Origin: Mycobacterium sp. DL
GTDB taxonomy: Bacteria > Actinomycetota > Actinomycetes > Mycobacteriales > Mycobacteriaceae
Assembly: GCF_039729195.1 (NCBI RefSeq)
Contig: NZ_CP155796.1
Location: 4,464,001-4,528,000 of the forward strand
Length of the DNA: 64,000 nucleotides
Reading direction: 5' to 3'
Both the position numbers and the translations under genes were made by a program. A model generated the notes under the pieces. It saw only the letters and a program-made list of their open reading frames with translations, was not told the origin of the DNA and did not search any database. This document shows, piece by piece, positions 1 through 8,585 of the stretch (positions within the stretch are counted from its first letter, which is position 1; every line of letters starts with the position of its first letter).

Positions 1-236
1 TGAAGTACTGACTGCAGCTTCTCGACGAAATGATCGCCGAGCGAGCGCATCAGTTCGTCCTTGTTCTTGAAATAGCGGTACAACGTGCCGACCGACAACC
101 CGGCTTCGTCGGCGATATCGCTCATCGCCAGCTTTCTCGGTCCCTGCCGCGCGAGCGCGTGGAGGGCGCCGTCGAAAATGCGCGCCTGTGTAGTCGCCTT
201 AGTTGCCACCGGATCGGCCTTTCGCGTCCAGTTCAC
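1..236 (-). CDS. TetR-family transcriptional regulator, C-terminus outside the window
   Basis: The gene reads leftward and is cut by the window start, so only the DNA-binding half is present. The visible protein has the TetR N-terminal three-helix domain. The recognition part runs SDIADEAGLSVGTLYRYF, followed by KNKDEL, which is the family signature. The start is either GTG at 236 or GTG at 209; neither has a clear Shine-Dalgarno, and the shorter form begins VATKATTQARIF. It is divergent from the mce operon, with about 680 bp between them, so regulation of that operon is plausible by position only. The ligand domain is not visible and no ligand can be named. Confidence 0.85.
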   Translation of the reverse strand, partial: MNWTRKADPVATKATTQARIFDGALHALARQGPRKLAMSDIADEAGLSVGTLYRYFKNKDELMRSLGDHFVEKLQSVL

Positions 237-289
237 CGCGGATGCGGAAAAACTCCCTGGTGCAGGGATAATATCGCAATTCAACCTGA

Positions 290-315
290 TGAACATTTGC
301 AGTGGTATATGTTCA
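290..315. promoter_or_regulatory. TGAACAT-N12-ATGTTCA dyad, possible operator
   Basis: Two perfect 7-bp inverted half-sites, TGAACAT at 290-296 and ATGTTCA at 309-315, are separated by 12 bp. The dyad lies about 55-80 bp upstream of the leftward TetR gene. TetR proteins often bind such dyads next to their own gene, so this is a candidate autoregulatory site. No second copy was found near the mce start. Confidence 0.3.
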
Positions 316-721
316 ATCTGTCGTTCCCGATGACAAATCAGGAAGTTCGTTCCAGCCTGTGCTGTATGTAATTCAGCAACTTAAATGCGGCCCGGGTCGA
401 ACATCTTCTGATCGCATCGACGCTCATCTGGCGGTTGCTACGGCGCCCCGTCGGGCGTCTCTTCATGTGCGCGCTTCAGAGCGCAGCCTCTCCCGTGGTG
501 CCGACCGACGCCGGCTAGTTCCAGCGATACGTTGGCGACCTCTGAAGGAGGATCGGAGGCGCCCGAGATGGTGGCTGATGACCGTATTAGCGGAGCGACA
601 TCCCGCCGTTAGCGCAGCGTAATAGGTTGGACGACAACGTGTATCGTGCATTCTGTCATGTCGGGTCATCTTGGACGGGCGGCGGCATCGCACGTGCTGT
701 GTTCCAGATCTCAGACCCCCC

Positions 722-750
722 TTGACCCACTATTGTTATGAAACTAAAGT
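722..750 (+). promoter_or_regulatory. Candidate sigmaA-type promoter for the mce operon
   Basis: A TTGACC hexamer (722-727) and a TAAAGT hexamer (745-750) are separated by exactly 17 bp. This matches a housekeeping -35/-10 pair, and the -10 fits the mycobacterial TANNNT pattern. It lies about 170 bp before the yrbEA start codon. It is predicted from sequence only. Confidence 0.4.
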
Positions 751-917
751 ATCGTCGCAATGACACTTCACCCGTCTCGTGCACATGTCTCCTGGCAGCG
801 CCTGCGGCGGTGCGGCCCACTCTCGCTGCGACCGCGCCCCTTCGCGGACGGTGTCACCGGACAGCAGCTCGCGCTGCGTTTCAGCAACCTCACCAGGGTT
901 TCGTCAGAGAGGTCACG

Positions 918-1685
918 GTGACCTCGTCTCACTCGGTGGCGAAGCCGGTCCGAGCACTCGGGGATTTCTTCGCGCTCGCGGCGGACACCATGGTGCAGAT
1001 TCCGCGCCGGCCATTTGCCGGGCGGGAGTTCATCCTGCAGACCTGGTTCGTCGCCCGGGTATCGCTGGTTCCCACGTTGATGCTGTCCATTCCGTTCACT
1101 GTGCTCACGGTCTTCACGTTGAACGTCCTGTTGCTGGAGTTCGGTGCAGGTGACTTCTCCGGCAGCGGTGCAGCCCTTGCCGCTGTCACGCAGATCGGTC
1201 CCCTCGTCAGTGTTCTGGTGGTGGCGGGTGCGGGCGCGACCGCGATGTGCGCCGACCTCGGCTCCCGCACCATCCGCGAAGAACTCGACGCGCTTCGCGT
1301 CCTGGGGATCAATCCCGTTCAGGCGCTGGTGGTACCTCGAGTGCTCGCAGCCACGTTGGTGTCTTTACTGCTGTCCGGCGTGGTGATCGTGACGGGCCTC
1401 GTCGGTGGCTTCGGCTTTTCGGTATTCGTCCAGAACGTGACACCGGGTTCCTTCGTCGCGGGCATCACACTGCTCACCGGCGCACCCGAGTTGGGCATAG
1501 CTCTGGTGAAGGCTGGGCTCTTCGGTCTGACCGCCAGTCTCCTCGCCTGCTACAAGGGAATCTCGGTCGGTGGGGGACCGGCGGCCGTAGGCAACGCAGT
1601 GAACGAAACGGTGGTCTATTCGTTCGTGTCGCTGTTCGTCATCAACGTCATCGTCACCGCTGTCGGCATCAAGGCGACGGCATGA
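918..1685 (+). CDS. yrbEA: YrbEA: MlaE-like permease subunit of the Mce transporter
   Basis: Inner-membrane permease of an Mce-type ABC lipid importer, 255 residues and multi-spanning, of the MlaE/YrbE family. The conserved core is visible: a motif containing EELDAL near the middle, followed by hydrophobic spans and a GGGPAAVG segment near the C-terminus. The GTG at 918 is preferred over upstream starts because AGAGAGG lies just before it and the protein then begins like other YrbEA proteins; the open frame extends upstream to 738. It overlaps yrbEB by four bases (ATGA), so the two are translationally coupled. The ATPase (MceG/Mkl type) is not in the window, as is usual in mycobacteria. Confidence 0.92.
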   Translation: MTSSHSVAKPVRALGDFFALAADTMVQIPRRPFAGREFILQTWFVARVSLVPTLMLSIPFTVLTVFTLNVLLLEFGAGDFSGSGAALAAVTQIGPLVSVLVVAGAGATAMCADLGSRTIREELDALRVLGINPVQALVVPRVLAATLVSLLLSGVVIVTGLVGGFGFSVFVQNVTPGSFVAGITLLTGAPELGIALVKAGLFGLTASLLACYKGISVGGGPAAVGNAVNETVVYSFVSLFVINVIVTAVGIKATA

Positions 1686-2539
1686 GCCTCAGCGTGGCCG
1701 GCCCGCGGTTTCCCGGCCTGACGCACCGCTTGGACGGCTGGGTGGCCGGCTGGCGACGGATCGGTGCGCAGGCGCGGTTTTACGCGAAGACGCTCGGCTC
1801 TGTGTGGGAGGCCCTCGTCTACTACCGGGGCGAAACCCTGCGCATGATCGCGCAAATGGGCTTGGGCGCCGGCGCGCTGGCCATGATCGGCGGCACAGTG
1901 GGCATCGTCGGTTTCCTCACCCTGACAGCGGGTTCGCTTGTCACGATCCAGGGCTACAGCTCGCTGAGCGACATCGGCGTCGAGGCCCTGACCGGTTTCG
2001 TGTCCGCCTACGTGAATGGCCGTATCGTCACACCGCTGACCGCGGTCATCAGCCTGTCCGCCACCATCGGCGCGGGCACGACCGCCCAGTTGGGTGCGAT
2101 GCGAATCAATGAGGAGATCGACGCACTCGAGGTGATGGGTATCCGCTCCGTCGCCTACTTGGCTTCGACGAGGGTCATCGCCGGCGTCATCGTGGTCATC
2201 CCGCTGTACTGCATCGCGGTGTGGATGTCTTTCATGTCCGCGCGTTTCGCGACCACTGTGTATTACGGGCAGGCGACCGGCATCTACGACCACTACTTCT
2301 CGACGTTTTTGCAGCCCTCCGACATCCTCTGGTCACTGTTTCAGGCGGTATTGATGGGCTTTGTCGTGATGCTGGTGCACACCTATTACGGCTTCACGGC
2401 GTCCGGAGGACCCGCCGGCGTCGGGGAAGCTGTTGGTCGTGCGGTTCGTACGTCGCTGATCGCAGCGGTGTTCGTGATTTTGTTCGCTTCGCTTGCCATT
2501 TATGGACAGAGCGGCGATTTCCAATTCTCGGGAGCTTAG
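1682..2539 (+). CDS. yrbEB: YrbEB: second MlaE-like permease subunit
   Basis: Partner permease of YrbEA, 285 residues with several membrane spans. It carries the family motif MRINEEIDALEVMGI in the centre and a GGPAGVGEAVGRAVR segment near the C-terminus. The ATG overlaps the yrbEA stop, and the protein begins MSLSVAGPRFPG. YrbEA and YrbEB are expected to form the heterodimeric channel through which the Mce proteins deliver lipid. The gap of 50 bp to mceA is the largest inside this operon. Confidence 0.92.
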   Translation: MSLSVAGPRFPGLTHRLDGWVAGWRRIGAQARFYAKTLGSVWEALVYYRGETLRMIAQMGLGAGALAMIGGTVGIVGFLTLTAGSLVTIQGYSSLSDIGVEALTGFVSAYVNGRIVTPLTAVISLSATIGAGTTAQLGAMRINEEIDALEVMGIRSVAYLASTRVIAGVIVVIPLYCIAVWMSFMSARFATTVYYGQATGIYDHYFSTFLQPSDILWSLFQAVLMGFVVMLVHTYYGFTASGGPAGVGEAVGRAVRTSLIAAVFVILFASLAIYGQSGDFQFSGA

Positions 2540-2589
2540 GTGTCTGTGATCAACGATGCCGGCGACCTCGGCGCGGTCCGGTACTGAGC

Positions 2590-3894
2590 ATGGAATCCTC
2601 TGGAGGCCAAAGGTACCTGGGTTGGTGGACGGCGATCCTGCTCATCGTCATCGTCGCCCTGATGCTGTTGTCGGCTGGTTTGTTCAAGGGATCGTTCCGG
2701 TCGTTTGTCCCGGTCACATTGACGTCTGACCGCTCCGGTCTGATCATGGAGACCGGTGCCAAGGTCAGGTTCCGCGGGGTACAGGTCGGACGCGTCGGCT
2801 CGGTGACCGCAGGGGCAGAACGGGTCAGTCTGCAGCTGGAGATCGACCCGGACGAAGTCCAGCACCTTCCGGCCAACACGAGAGCACAGATCAGGGCCTC
2901 CACGGTCTTTGGCGCCAAGTATGTCGACTTGATCTACCCAGACGATCCCGCCGTCGCACGCATTACGGCGGGAACGGCGCTACAAGCCGTCAACGTCAGC
3001 ACCGAGGTCAACACTGTGTTCGAAAACCTCGTGCTTCTGTTGCGACAAATCGATCCCGCCAAGCTCAACGCCACGCTGACGGCGTTGGCGGAGGGAGTTC
3101 GCGGCAAGGGTGAGATCATCGGGCAGGCGACCACCGACGCGAACGAGGTTCTGCTGGCGGTGAACCCGCGAATGGAGACCGTGCGTGAAGACCTCCGGTC
3201 GCTGAGCGGATTCAGCGCCGCCTACAGTGCTGCTGCGCAGAACCTCATCAAGAGCCTTTCGGCGGTGAGCACCACAAGTACGACCATCACCGCTCGCGCC
3301 GCGGATTTCGACGCGCTGCTGCTCAACATGATCGGATTCTCCCGCAGCGGAACCGATCTCCTGGCGCCGAACCAGGACAACCTGGTCCATGCCATCAATG
3401 TGCTCGAGCCCACGACGAACCTGTTGATGAAGTACAACCCCTCCTACACCTGCATGCTTCTGGGCGCCACTTGGTTTCTCGACAACGGTGGCCGACATAC
3501 CCTCGGTGAGGGTGACGGCCGAACAGGCATCTTGGACGCCACCTTTCTGCTCGGCGATGACGAGTACAAGTACCCGCAGAACCTGCCCGTGATCGGCGCC
3601 AAGGGCGGGCCCGGTGGTAAGCCGGGCTGCGGCTCCCTTCCTGACGCCAGCAAGAACTATCCGGTGCGGCAGATGGTCACGGACACAGGGTGGGGCACCG
3701 GAGGTGGTTTCCGGCCCAACCCGGGCATCGGCCACCCGTGGTATGTCAACTACTTTCCGGTCACACGCGCCGTGCCCGAGCCACCAAGCATTCGTGGCGA
3801 AGGGCCGCCGGCGCCGCTTCCGGCGCCCGGGCCACCCGCACCGCCCGTCGGCCCGCCGTTACCTCCCGCGGGCATGTCAGGAGCGCAGCCGTGA
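2590..3894 (+). CDS. mceA: MceA: Mce-family lipid-transfer protein
   Basis: First of six Mce proteins, 434 residues. A single N-terminal hydrophobic anchor (about residues 10-30) is followed by an MlaD/Mce domain. Its hallmark, an RFRGVQVGRVGSV stretch, lies near residue 65. A helical alpha region and a proline-rich tail of about 35 residues follow. It should form part of the periplasm-spanning hexameric tube that moves hydrophobic substrates from the mycomembrane to YrbEA/YrbEB. The ATG at 2590 gives the short cytosolic start MESSGGQRYLGWW. It overlaps mceB. Which of the several mycobacterial mce operons this is, and its substrate, cannot be decided here. Confidence 0.92.
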   Translation: MESSGGQRYLGWWTAILLIVIVALMLLSAGLFKGSFRSFVPVTLTSDRSGLIMETGAKVRFRGVQVGRVGSVTAGAERVSLQLEIDPDEVQHLPANTRAQIRASTVFGAKYVDLIYPDDPAVARITAGTALQAVNVSTEVNTVFENLVLLLRQIDPAKLNATLTALAEGVRGKGEIIGQATTDANEVLLAVNPRMETVREDLRSLSGFSAAYSAAAQNLIKSLSAVSTTSTTITARAADFDALLLNMIGFSRSGTDLLAPNQDNLVHAINVLEPTTNLLMKYNPSYTCMLLGATWFLDNGGRHTLGEGDGRTGILDATFLLGDDEYKYPQNLPVIGAKGGPGGKPGCGSLPDASKNYPVRQMVTDTGWGTGGGFRPNPGIGHPWYVNYFPVTRAVPEPPSIRGEGPPAPLPAPGPPAPPVGPPLPPAGMSGAQP

Positions 3895-4919
3895 GAGACA
3901 ACTTCGCAGGCGCCATCTGGCGACTGGCCATCTTCGTCACGGTGTGCGCCCTGACCTTGTTCGGCCTCTACGTTGTTCTCGGGCAGTGGCGGTTCCAAGC
4001 CGCAAAGGCGTACAACGCCGAGTTCGCCAACGTGGCCGGGCTGGAGAGAGGCAACTTCGTCCGCATCGCCGGCGTTGAGGTGGGCAAGGTCGAAAAGGTT
4101 TCGGTGGAGCGGAACGCGTTCGCACTCGTCGAGTTCAGTACGGACGATTCGGTGGTTCTCACCCAGGGCACCAAAGCCGTCATCAGATACGACAACCTCA
4201 TCGGCGGCCGGTTTCTCGCTTTGGAGGAGGGGGCCGGTGTCGCCGACAGGCTCGAGCCCGGGCAGACCATTCCCCTGGACCGGACGACGCCTGCGCTCGA
4301 CTTGGACGCGCTCATCGGCGGTTTCCGGCCCCTGTTCCGTGCGCTCGACCCCGACCAGGTCAATACGCTGACCCGACAATTGATTTCGGCCTTCGAAGGT
4401 CAGGGTACGACGGTTGCCTCGTTCCTCGCGCAGACATCAGCGTTGACGAGCACACTTGCCGACCGCGACGATCTGATCGGACAGGTGATCAAAAACCTCA
4501 ACACCGTGCTTGGCTCGCTGGCCGGTCAGAGCGACCAGTTCGGCAAGGCTGTCGATTCACTGTCGGAACTGGTGGCGGGACTGGCGCAACGCAGAACCGA
4601 GATCAGCAATGGCCTGGCCAACATCGACTCGGCCGCGACGTCGATCGCCGACCTCCTGACCCAAGCTCGCCCGCCGTTGAAGAGCACGGTCGCACAGACC
4701 GACCGTGCCGCAGGGATCGTCGTCGCCGACCACGCCTACGTCGACGATCTGCTCAACACGCTCCCCGACGCCTACCAGCAACTCAACAGGCAAGGGATGT
4801 ACGGCGATTTCTTCAGCTTCTATCTGTGCGACCTGATCCTCAAGGTCAACGGCAAGGGCGGTCAGCCCGTGTTCGTCAAGTTGGCGGGCCAGTCAACCGG
4901 AAGGTGTACACCTCAGTGA
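3891..4919 (+). CDS. mceB: MceB: Mce-family protein
   Basis: 342 residues. One N-terminal membrane anchor (about residues 10-30) is followed by the Mce domain, with FVRIAGVEVGKVEKV near residue 60 and a helical C-terminal part. It ends in a cysteine-containing segment without the long proline tail of MceA. The GTG at 3891 overlaps the mceA stop by four bases and begins VRDNFAGAIWRL, as typical for MceB. It acts with MceA and MceC-F in the transport tube. Confidence 0.92.
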   Translation: MRDNFAGAIWRLAIFVTVCALTLFGLYVVLGQWRFQAAKAYNAEFANVAGLERGNFVRIAGVEVGKVEKVSVERNAFALVEFSTDDSVVLTQGTKAVIRYDNLIGGRFLALEEGAGVADRLEPGQTIPLDRTTPALDLDALIGGFRPLFRALDPDQVNTLTRQLISAFEGQGTTVASFLAQTSALTSTLADRDDLIGQVIKNLNTVLGSLAGQSDQFGKAVDSLSELVAGLAQRRTEISNGLANIDSAATSIADLLTQARPPLKSTVAQTDRAAGIVVADHAYVDDLLNTLPDAYQQLNRQGMYGDFFSFYLCDLILKVNGKGGQPVFVKLAGQSTGRCTPQ

Positions 4920-6139
4920 AATCTTTCGCTGAACGCAATTCCTTGATCACTGGCGCTGTCGGCTGCGCGCTGACGGTTGGAATCGTTGTGGCCGCAACGC
5001 TGTACGACAAGCTTCCCTTTATTTCGGAGGACCATACCTACTCGGCATATCTCGCGGAGGCCGGCGGACTCAGACCAGGCGCCGCCGTTCAGGTTTTCGG
5101 TACACGCGTCGGTCAGGTGTCGAGCATCGAGCTGGACGGACCCCGTGTATTGATCACCTTCGATGTATCGAAAGACATCACGCTCGGCGACCGCACTGAA
5201 GCGGCGGTGAAGACCAAAAGTCTGTTGGGCACCAAAATCTTCGAGGTGACACCGCGCGGCGACGGCCGGTTGTCGGGCACGATCTCGCTGGAACGGACTA
5301 CACCGGCTTATCAGCTGCCCGATGCCCTCGGCGATCTGACCACCACTATCAGCGGCCTGGACACCGATCAGGTATCCGACTCGCTGTCGGTGTTGGCACA
5401 GACTTTCGCCGAGACGCCACCCGAACTCAAGGTCGCTGTACAGGGTGTGGCCCGGCTGTCGCAGACGATCGATGCCCGAGACGCGCAATTGCGCAACCTG
5501 CTCGCCAACGTCAACAAGGTCACGTCTGTGTTGTCCGAACGCAGCGCCCAGATCGTCAGCCTCATCTCCGACACCAACGCGCTGATGGTGGAGCTGCAGA
5601 ATCAGAGCAACGCACTGCAGACGGTTGCATCCAACATCTCCGCGATGTCACGGCAGCTGTCGGGGTTGGTGGCCGACAATCGCGCACAGCTGAAGCCCGC
5701 GCTGGACAAGCTGAATGGCGTGCTGACGATCGTGGACAATCGGAAAGATCGCGTGCAGGAGGCGATCAAGGGACTCAATGCGTATGCGATGTCGTTGGGT
5801 GAGGCGGTGGCAGCTGGCCCGTTCTTCAAGGCTTATGTCGCTAATCTGCTCCCCGGTCAGTTCATTCAACCGTTCATCGACGCGGCTTTTTCCGATCTCG
5901 GTCTGGACCCCAACGTCCTGCTGCCATCGGAACTCTCCGATCCCGCAGTCGGTCAGCCGGGGACACCGCCCCTGCCGGTGCCGTATCCGCGCACGGGGCA
6001 GGGCGGGGAGCCGAACTTGACGCTGCCCGACGCCATCACCGGCAAGCCGGGCGATCCCCGCTACCCGTACAGTTCACCGCTCCCACAACCGCCGCCGGGG
6101 GGCCCACCGCCCGGACCGCCTGCGGAGGATGGGGCGTGA
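4916..6139 (+). CDS. mceC: MceC: Mce-family protein
   Basis: 407 residues. An N-terminal anchor is followed by an Mce domain with the family core VQVFGTRVGQVSSIEL, then a long helical region rich in Q, N, S and A. A proline-rich tail of about 60 residues follows. The start is GTG at 4916, overlapping the mceB stop by four bases; upstream in-frame sequence would run through mceB and is not needed. It is the third subunit of the Mce assembly. Confidence 0.92.
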   Translation: MKSFAERNSLITGAVGCALTVGIVVAATLYDKLPFISEDHTYSAYLAEAGGLRPGAAVQVFGTRVGQVSSIELDGPRVLITFDVSKDITLGDRTEAAVKTKSLLGTKIFEVTPRGDGRLSGTISLERTTPAYQLPDALGDLTTTISGLDTDQVSDSLSVLAQTFAETPPELKVAVQGVARLSQTIDARDAQLRNLLANVNKVTSVLSERSAQIVSLISDTNALMVELQNQSNALQTVASNISAMSRQLSGLVADNRAQLKPALDKLNGVLTIVDNRKDRVQEAIKGLNAYAMSLGEAVAAGPFFKAYVANLLPGQFIQPFIDAAFSDLGLDPNVLLPSELSDPAVGQPGTPPLPVPYPRTGQGGEPNLTLPDAITGKPGDPRYPYSSPLPQPPPGGPPPGPPAEDGA

Positions 6140-7449
6140 CCGCGTTGCGCGGCAGCAGGATCGGCTTGGCGTCGGTCCTGGTGCTGCTGCTGATCGCCGG
6201 CCTGGTTACGGTGTTGCCCGAGCTGAAGTCCGCCGACCGGGTCACCGTCGTCGGGTACTTCGAGAACAGCAACGGTCTGTTCGCCGGTGACGAGGTACAG
6301 ATCCTGGGCGTTCCGGTCGGCGAGATCGCCAAGATCGAACCGCAGCCCGACCGCGTCAAGGTGATCTTCTGGTACGACGCCAGGTATAAGGTGCCCGCCG
6401 ACGCCAACGCTGCGGTCCTCTCACCGTCGCTGGTCACGGCGCGCGCTGTTCAGTTGACTCCGGCGTACTCGGGCGGCCCCGTCATGGGGGACAACGCGGT
6501 GATCCCCGAAGATCGCACCGCCGTCCCCGTCGAATGGGACGATTTCCGTACGCAACTCGACTCGCTCACCGAGATGCTGCAGCCGAGCGAACCCGGCGGC
6601 GTTGCTCCGCTGGGCGCCTTCATCAACACAGCCGCGGACAACCTCCGGGGCGAGGGCGTCAACATCCGTGACGCGATCATCAAGTTCTCGCGGGTGATTT
6701 CTGCGCTCAGCGACCACAGCACCGACATCTTCGGCACCGTGAAGAACCTCTCCATTCTGGTGGCGGCTCTGCGAGCCAGTTCGGATCTGATGCAGCAGCT
6801 GAACGGCAACCTTGCCGCGGTTACCGCATTGCTGACAGCAGATCCGGGCGCGGTGGGTATCGCAATGCAGGACCTCAACGGCGCAGTGGGCGAGGTCCAG
6901 AGCTTCGTGGCCGAGAACCGGGAAGCACTGGGCGTTACATCGGACAAGTTGGCGTCCGTTTCCCAGGCAGTCACGGACAGCCTCGACGATGTGAAGCAGA
7001 CGCTGCACATTGCACCCACGGCGCTCAACAACTACAACAACATCTGGCAGCCTGCCCAAGGTGCCCTGTCGGGCGCGCTGGTCATCAACAACTTCGCCAA
7101 CACCATCTCGTTCCTCTGTGGTGCTGTGCAGGCGGCGTCACGGATGAACGGCGAACAATCGGCCAAGCTGTGCGCGCAATACCTCGCTCCGATCATCAAG
7201 AATCGTCAGTACAACTTTCCACCACTCGGAGAGAACCTCTTCATCGGCGCCCAGGCCCGGCCGAACGAGGTGACTTACAGCGAGGACCGGCTACGTCCCG
7301 GTTACATTCCGCCGGCGCCTGACACACCACCACCGGCGGACACCTCAAGGCCCGCGGACAGCGCTCCGTTGCTGCCCGCCGAGGCGGTCGCCACCAACCC
7401 CGCCGACGGCCTGCCCGGCTTGATGATCCCCTCCGGAGGCGGGTCGTGA
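6136..7449 (+). CDS. mceD: MceD: Mce-family protein
   Basis: 437 residues. The N-terminal anchor (SVLVLLLIAGLVTVL) is followed by an Mce domain with VQILGVPVGEIAKIE, a helical segment and a proline-rich end. GTG at 6136 overlaps the mceC stop, so translation is coupled. The length and the FAGDEVQILGVPVG motif fit MceD rather than other members. Fourth subunit of the transport tube. Confidence 0.92.
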   Translation: MTALRGSRIGLASVLVLLLIAGLVTVLPELKSADRVTVVGYFENSNGLFAGDEVQILGVPVGEIAKIEPQPDRVKVIFWYDARYKVPADANAAVLSPSLVTARAVQLTPAYSGGPVMGDNAVIPEDRTAVPVEWDDFRTQLDSLTEMLQPSEPGGVAPLGAFINTAADNLRGEGVNIRDAIIKFSRVISALSDHSTDIFGTVKNLSILVAALRASSDLMQQLNGNLAAVTALLTADPGAVGIAMQDLNGAVGEVQSFVAENREALGVTSDKLASVSQAVTDSLDDVKQTLHIAPTALNNYNNIWQPAQGALSGALVINNFANTISFLCGAVQAASRMNGEQSAKLCAQYLAPIIKNRQYNFPPLGENLFIGAQARPNEVTYSEDRLRPGYIPPAPDTPPPADTSRPADSAPLLPAEAVATNPADGLPGLMIPSGGGS

Positions 7450-8585
7450 CGCGGTCCCGTCACGCCCGTGAGTCGGGGTTGGTGCTGGTGCTCACCGCTG
7501 TAATAGGACTCTCGGGCTGCGGCTGGCGCGGGCTGAACTCTCTTCCGCTACCCGGAACCGCGGGCGATGGCCCGGGCTCGTTCGAGATCAAAGCTCAGCT
7601 GCCGGATGTGACGAACATCCAACAGAATTCGCGCGTGCGGGTGGGTGACGTGACGGTTGGCAACGTCACCGCCATTGAGCGGCAGGACTGGCACTCACTG
7701 GTGACTATGCGACTCGACGGTGATGTGTCGCTGCCTGCCAACGTCACTGCGACGATCGGTCAGACAAGTCTCCTGGGTTCACTGCACATCGAGCTCGCAC
7801 CCCCGGTCGACGCACCGCCGCAGGGCCGGCTGCACAGCGGATCGCTGATCCCGTTGTCCGCGACGGGCGGCTACCCGACCACCGAGGAGACATTGGCAGC
7901 GCTATCGCTGGTGCTCAACGGTGGCGGGATCGGCCAAGTCCAGGACATCACCGCGGCGTTCAGCACCGCGTTCGCCGGCCGAGAGAAGGATCTTCGGAGC
8001 CTGATCGAACAGCTGGACGTGTTCATCGGCCGGCTGAGTGCGCAAACCGACGACATCATCGCCGCCACGGAGAACGTCAACGACCTGGTCGGCCAGTTTG
8101 CCGAGCAGAAACCCGTGGTGGACCGTGGCCTGCGTACTTTTCCCGACGCACTGGCCGTCCTGGAGGAGCAGCGAGAACAGCTGGCGGAAGTGGTCGACAA
8201 GCTCGGTGAGTTCGGCGCGCTCGTCGCAGACTCGGTGAACCTCACCAAGGAAGCCCTGGTTCAGGAGCTGAAGGACCTTGGCCCGGTGCTCGAGTCCCTG
8301 GCCAACGCCGGCCCGTCGATGACCAGATCGTTGAGCTTTCTCACAACATTTCCGTGGGCAAAAGAACTGATTCCCAAGTGGTTTCGCGGCGACTTCGCCA
8401 ACCTCACGCTGGTGCTGGACTTGACATTGAGCCGCCTCGACTCGGCGCTGCTGACCGGCACCCGCTTCGAGGGCAGCCTGACCGAGCTGGAGGCGCAGTG
8501 GGGTCGCACAATCGGCCAGCAGCCCAGTCCTTACACCGCGGGCAATCCGCTCACTTTCCCCTACCAGCACGATCAGGGACCGTAA
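7446..8585 (+). CDS. mceE: MceE: lipoprotein Mce subunit
   Basis: 379 residues. The signal peptide ends in the lipobox LSGC, so the mature protein should be lipid-anchored at this Cys; MceE is the lipoprotein (Lpr-type) member in mycobacterial mce operons. The Mce domain shows VRVGDVTVGNVTAI. The C-terminal half is helical. GTG at 7446 overlaps the mceD stop by four bases. No other Mce protein in this operon has a lipobox. Confidence 0.93.
   Translation: MTRSRHARESGLVLVLTAVIGLSGCGWRGLNSLPLPGTAGDGPGSFEIKAQLPDVTNIQQNSRVRVGDVTVGNVTAIERQDWHSLVTMRLDGDVSLPANVTATIGQTSLLGSLHIELAPPVDAPPQGRLHSGSLIPLSATGGYPTTEETLAALSLVLNGGGIGQVQDITAAFSTAFAGREKDLRSLIEQLDVFIGRLSAQTDDIIAATENVNDLVGQFAEQKPVVDRGLRTFPDALAVLEEQREQLAEVVDKLGEFGALVADSVNLTKEALVQELKDLGPVLESLANAGPSMTRSLSFLTTFPWAKELIPKWFRGDFANLTLVLDLTLSRLDSALLTGTRFEGSLTELEAQWGRTIGQQPSPYTAGNPLTFPYQHDQGP

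Larger units (their letters stand above)
237..917. other. Long intergenic region upstream of the mce operon
   Basis: About 680 bp with no supported gene. Short reading frames here have no recognisable protein features. The stretch is less GC-rich than the genes on either side. It holds the dyad at 290-315 and a candidate promoter at 722-750. The 170 bp between that promoter and the GTG at 918 would be a long untranslated leader. Confidence 0.5.

Noticed and set aside
302..693. Short frames upstream of the mce operon
   Set aside because: No domain, no ribosome-binding site and shadow-like composition.
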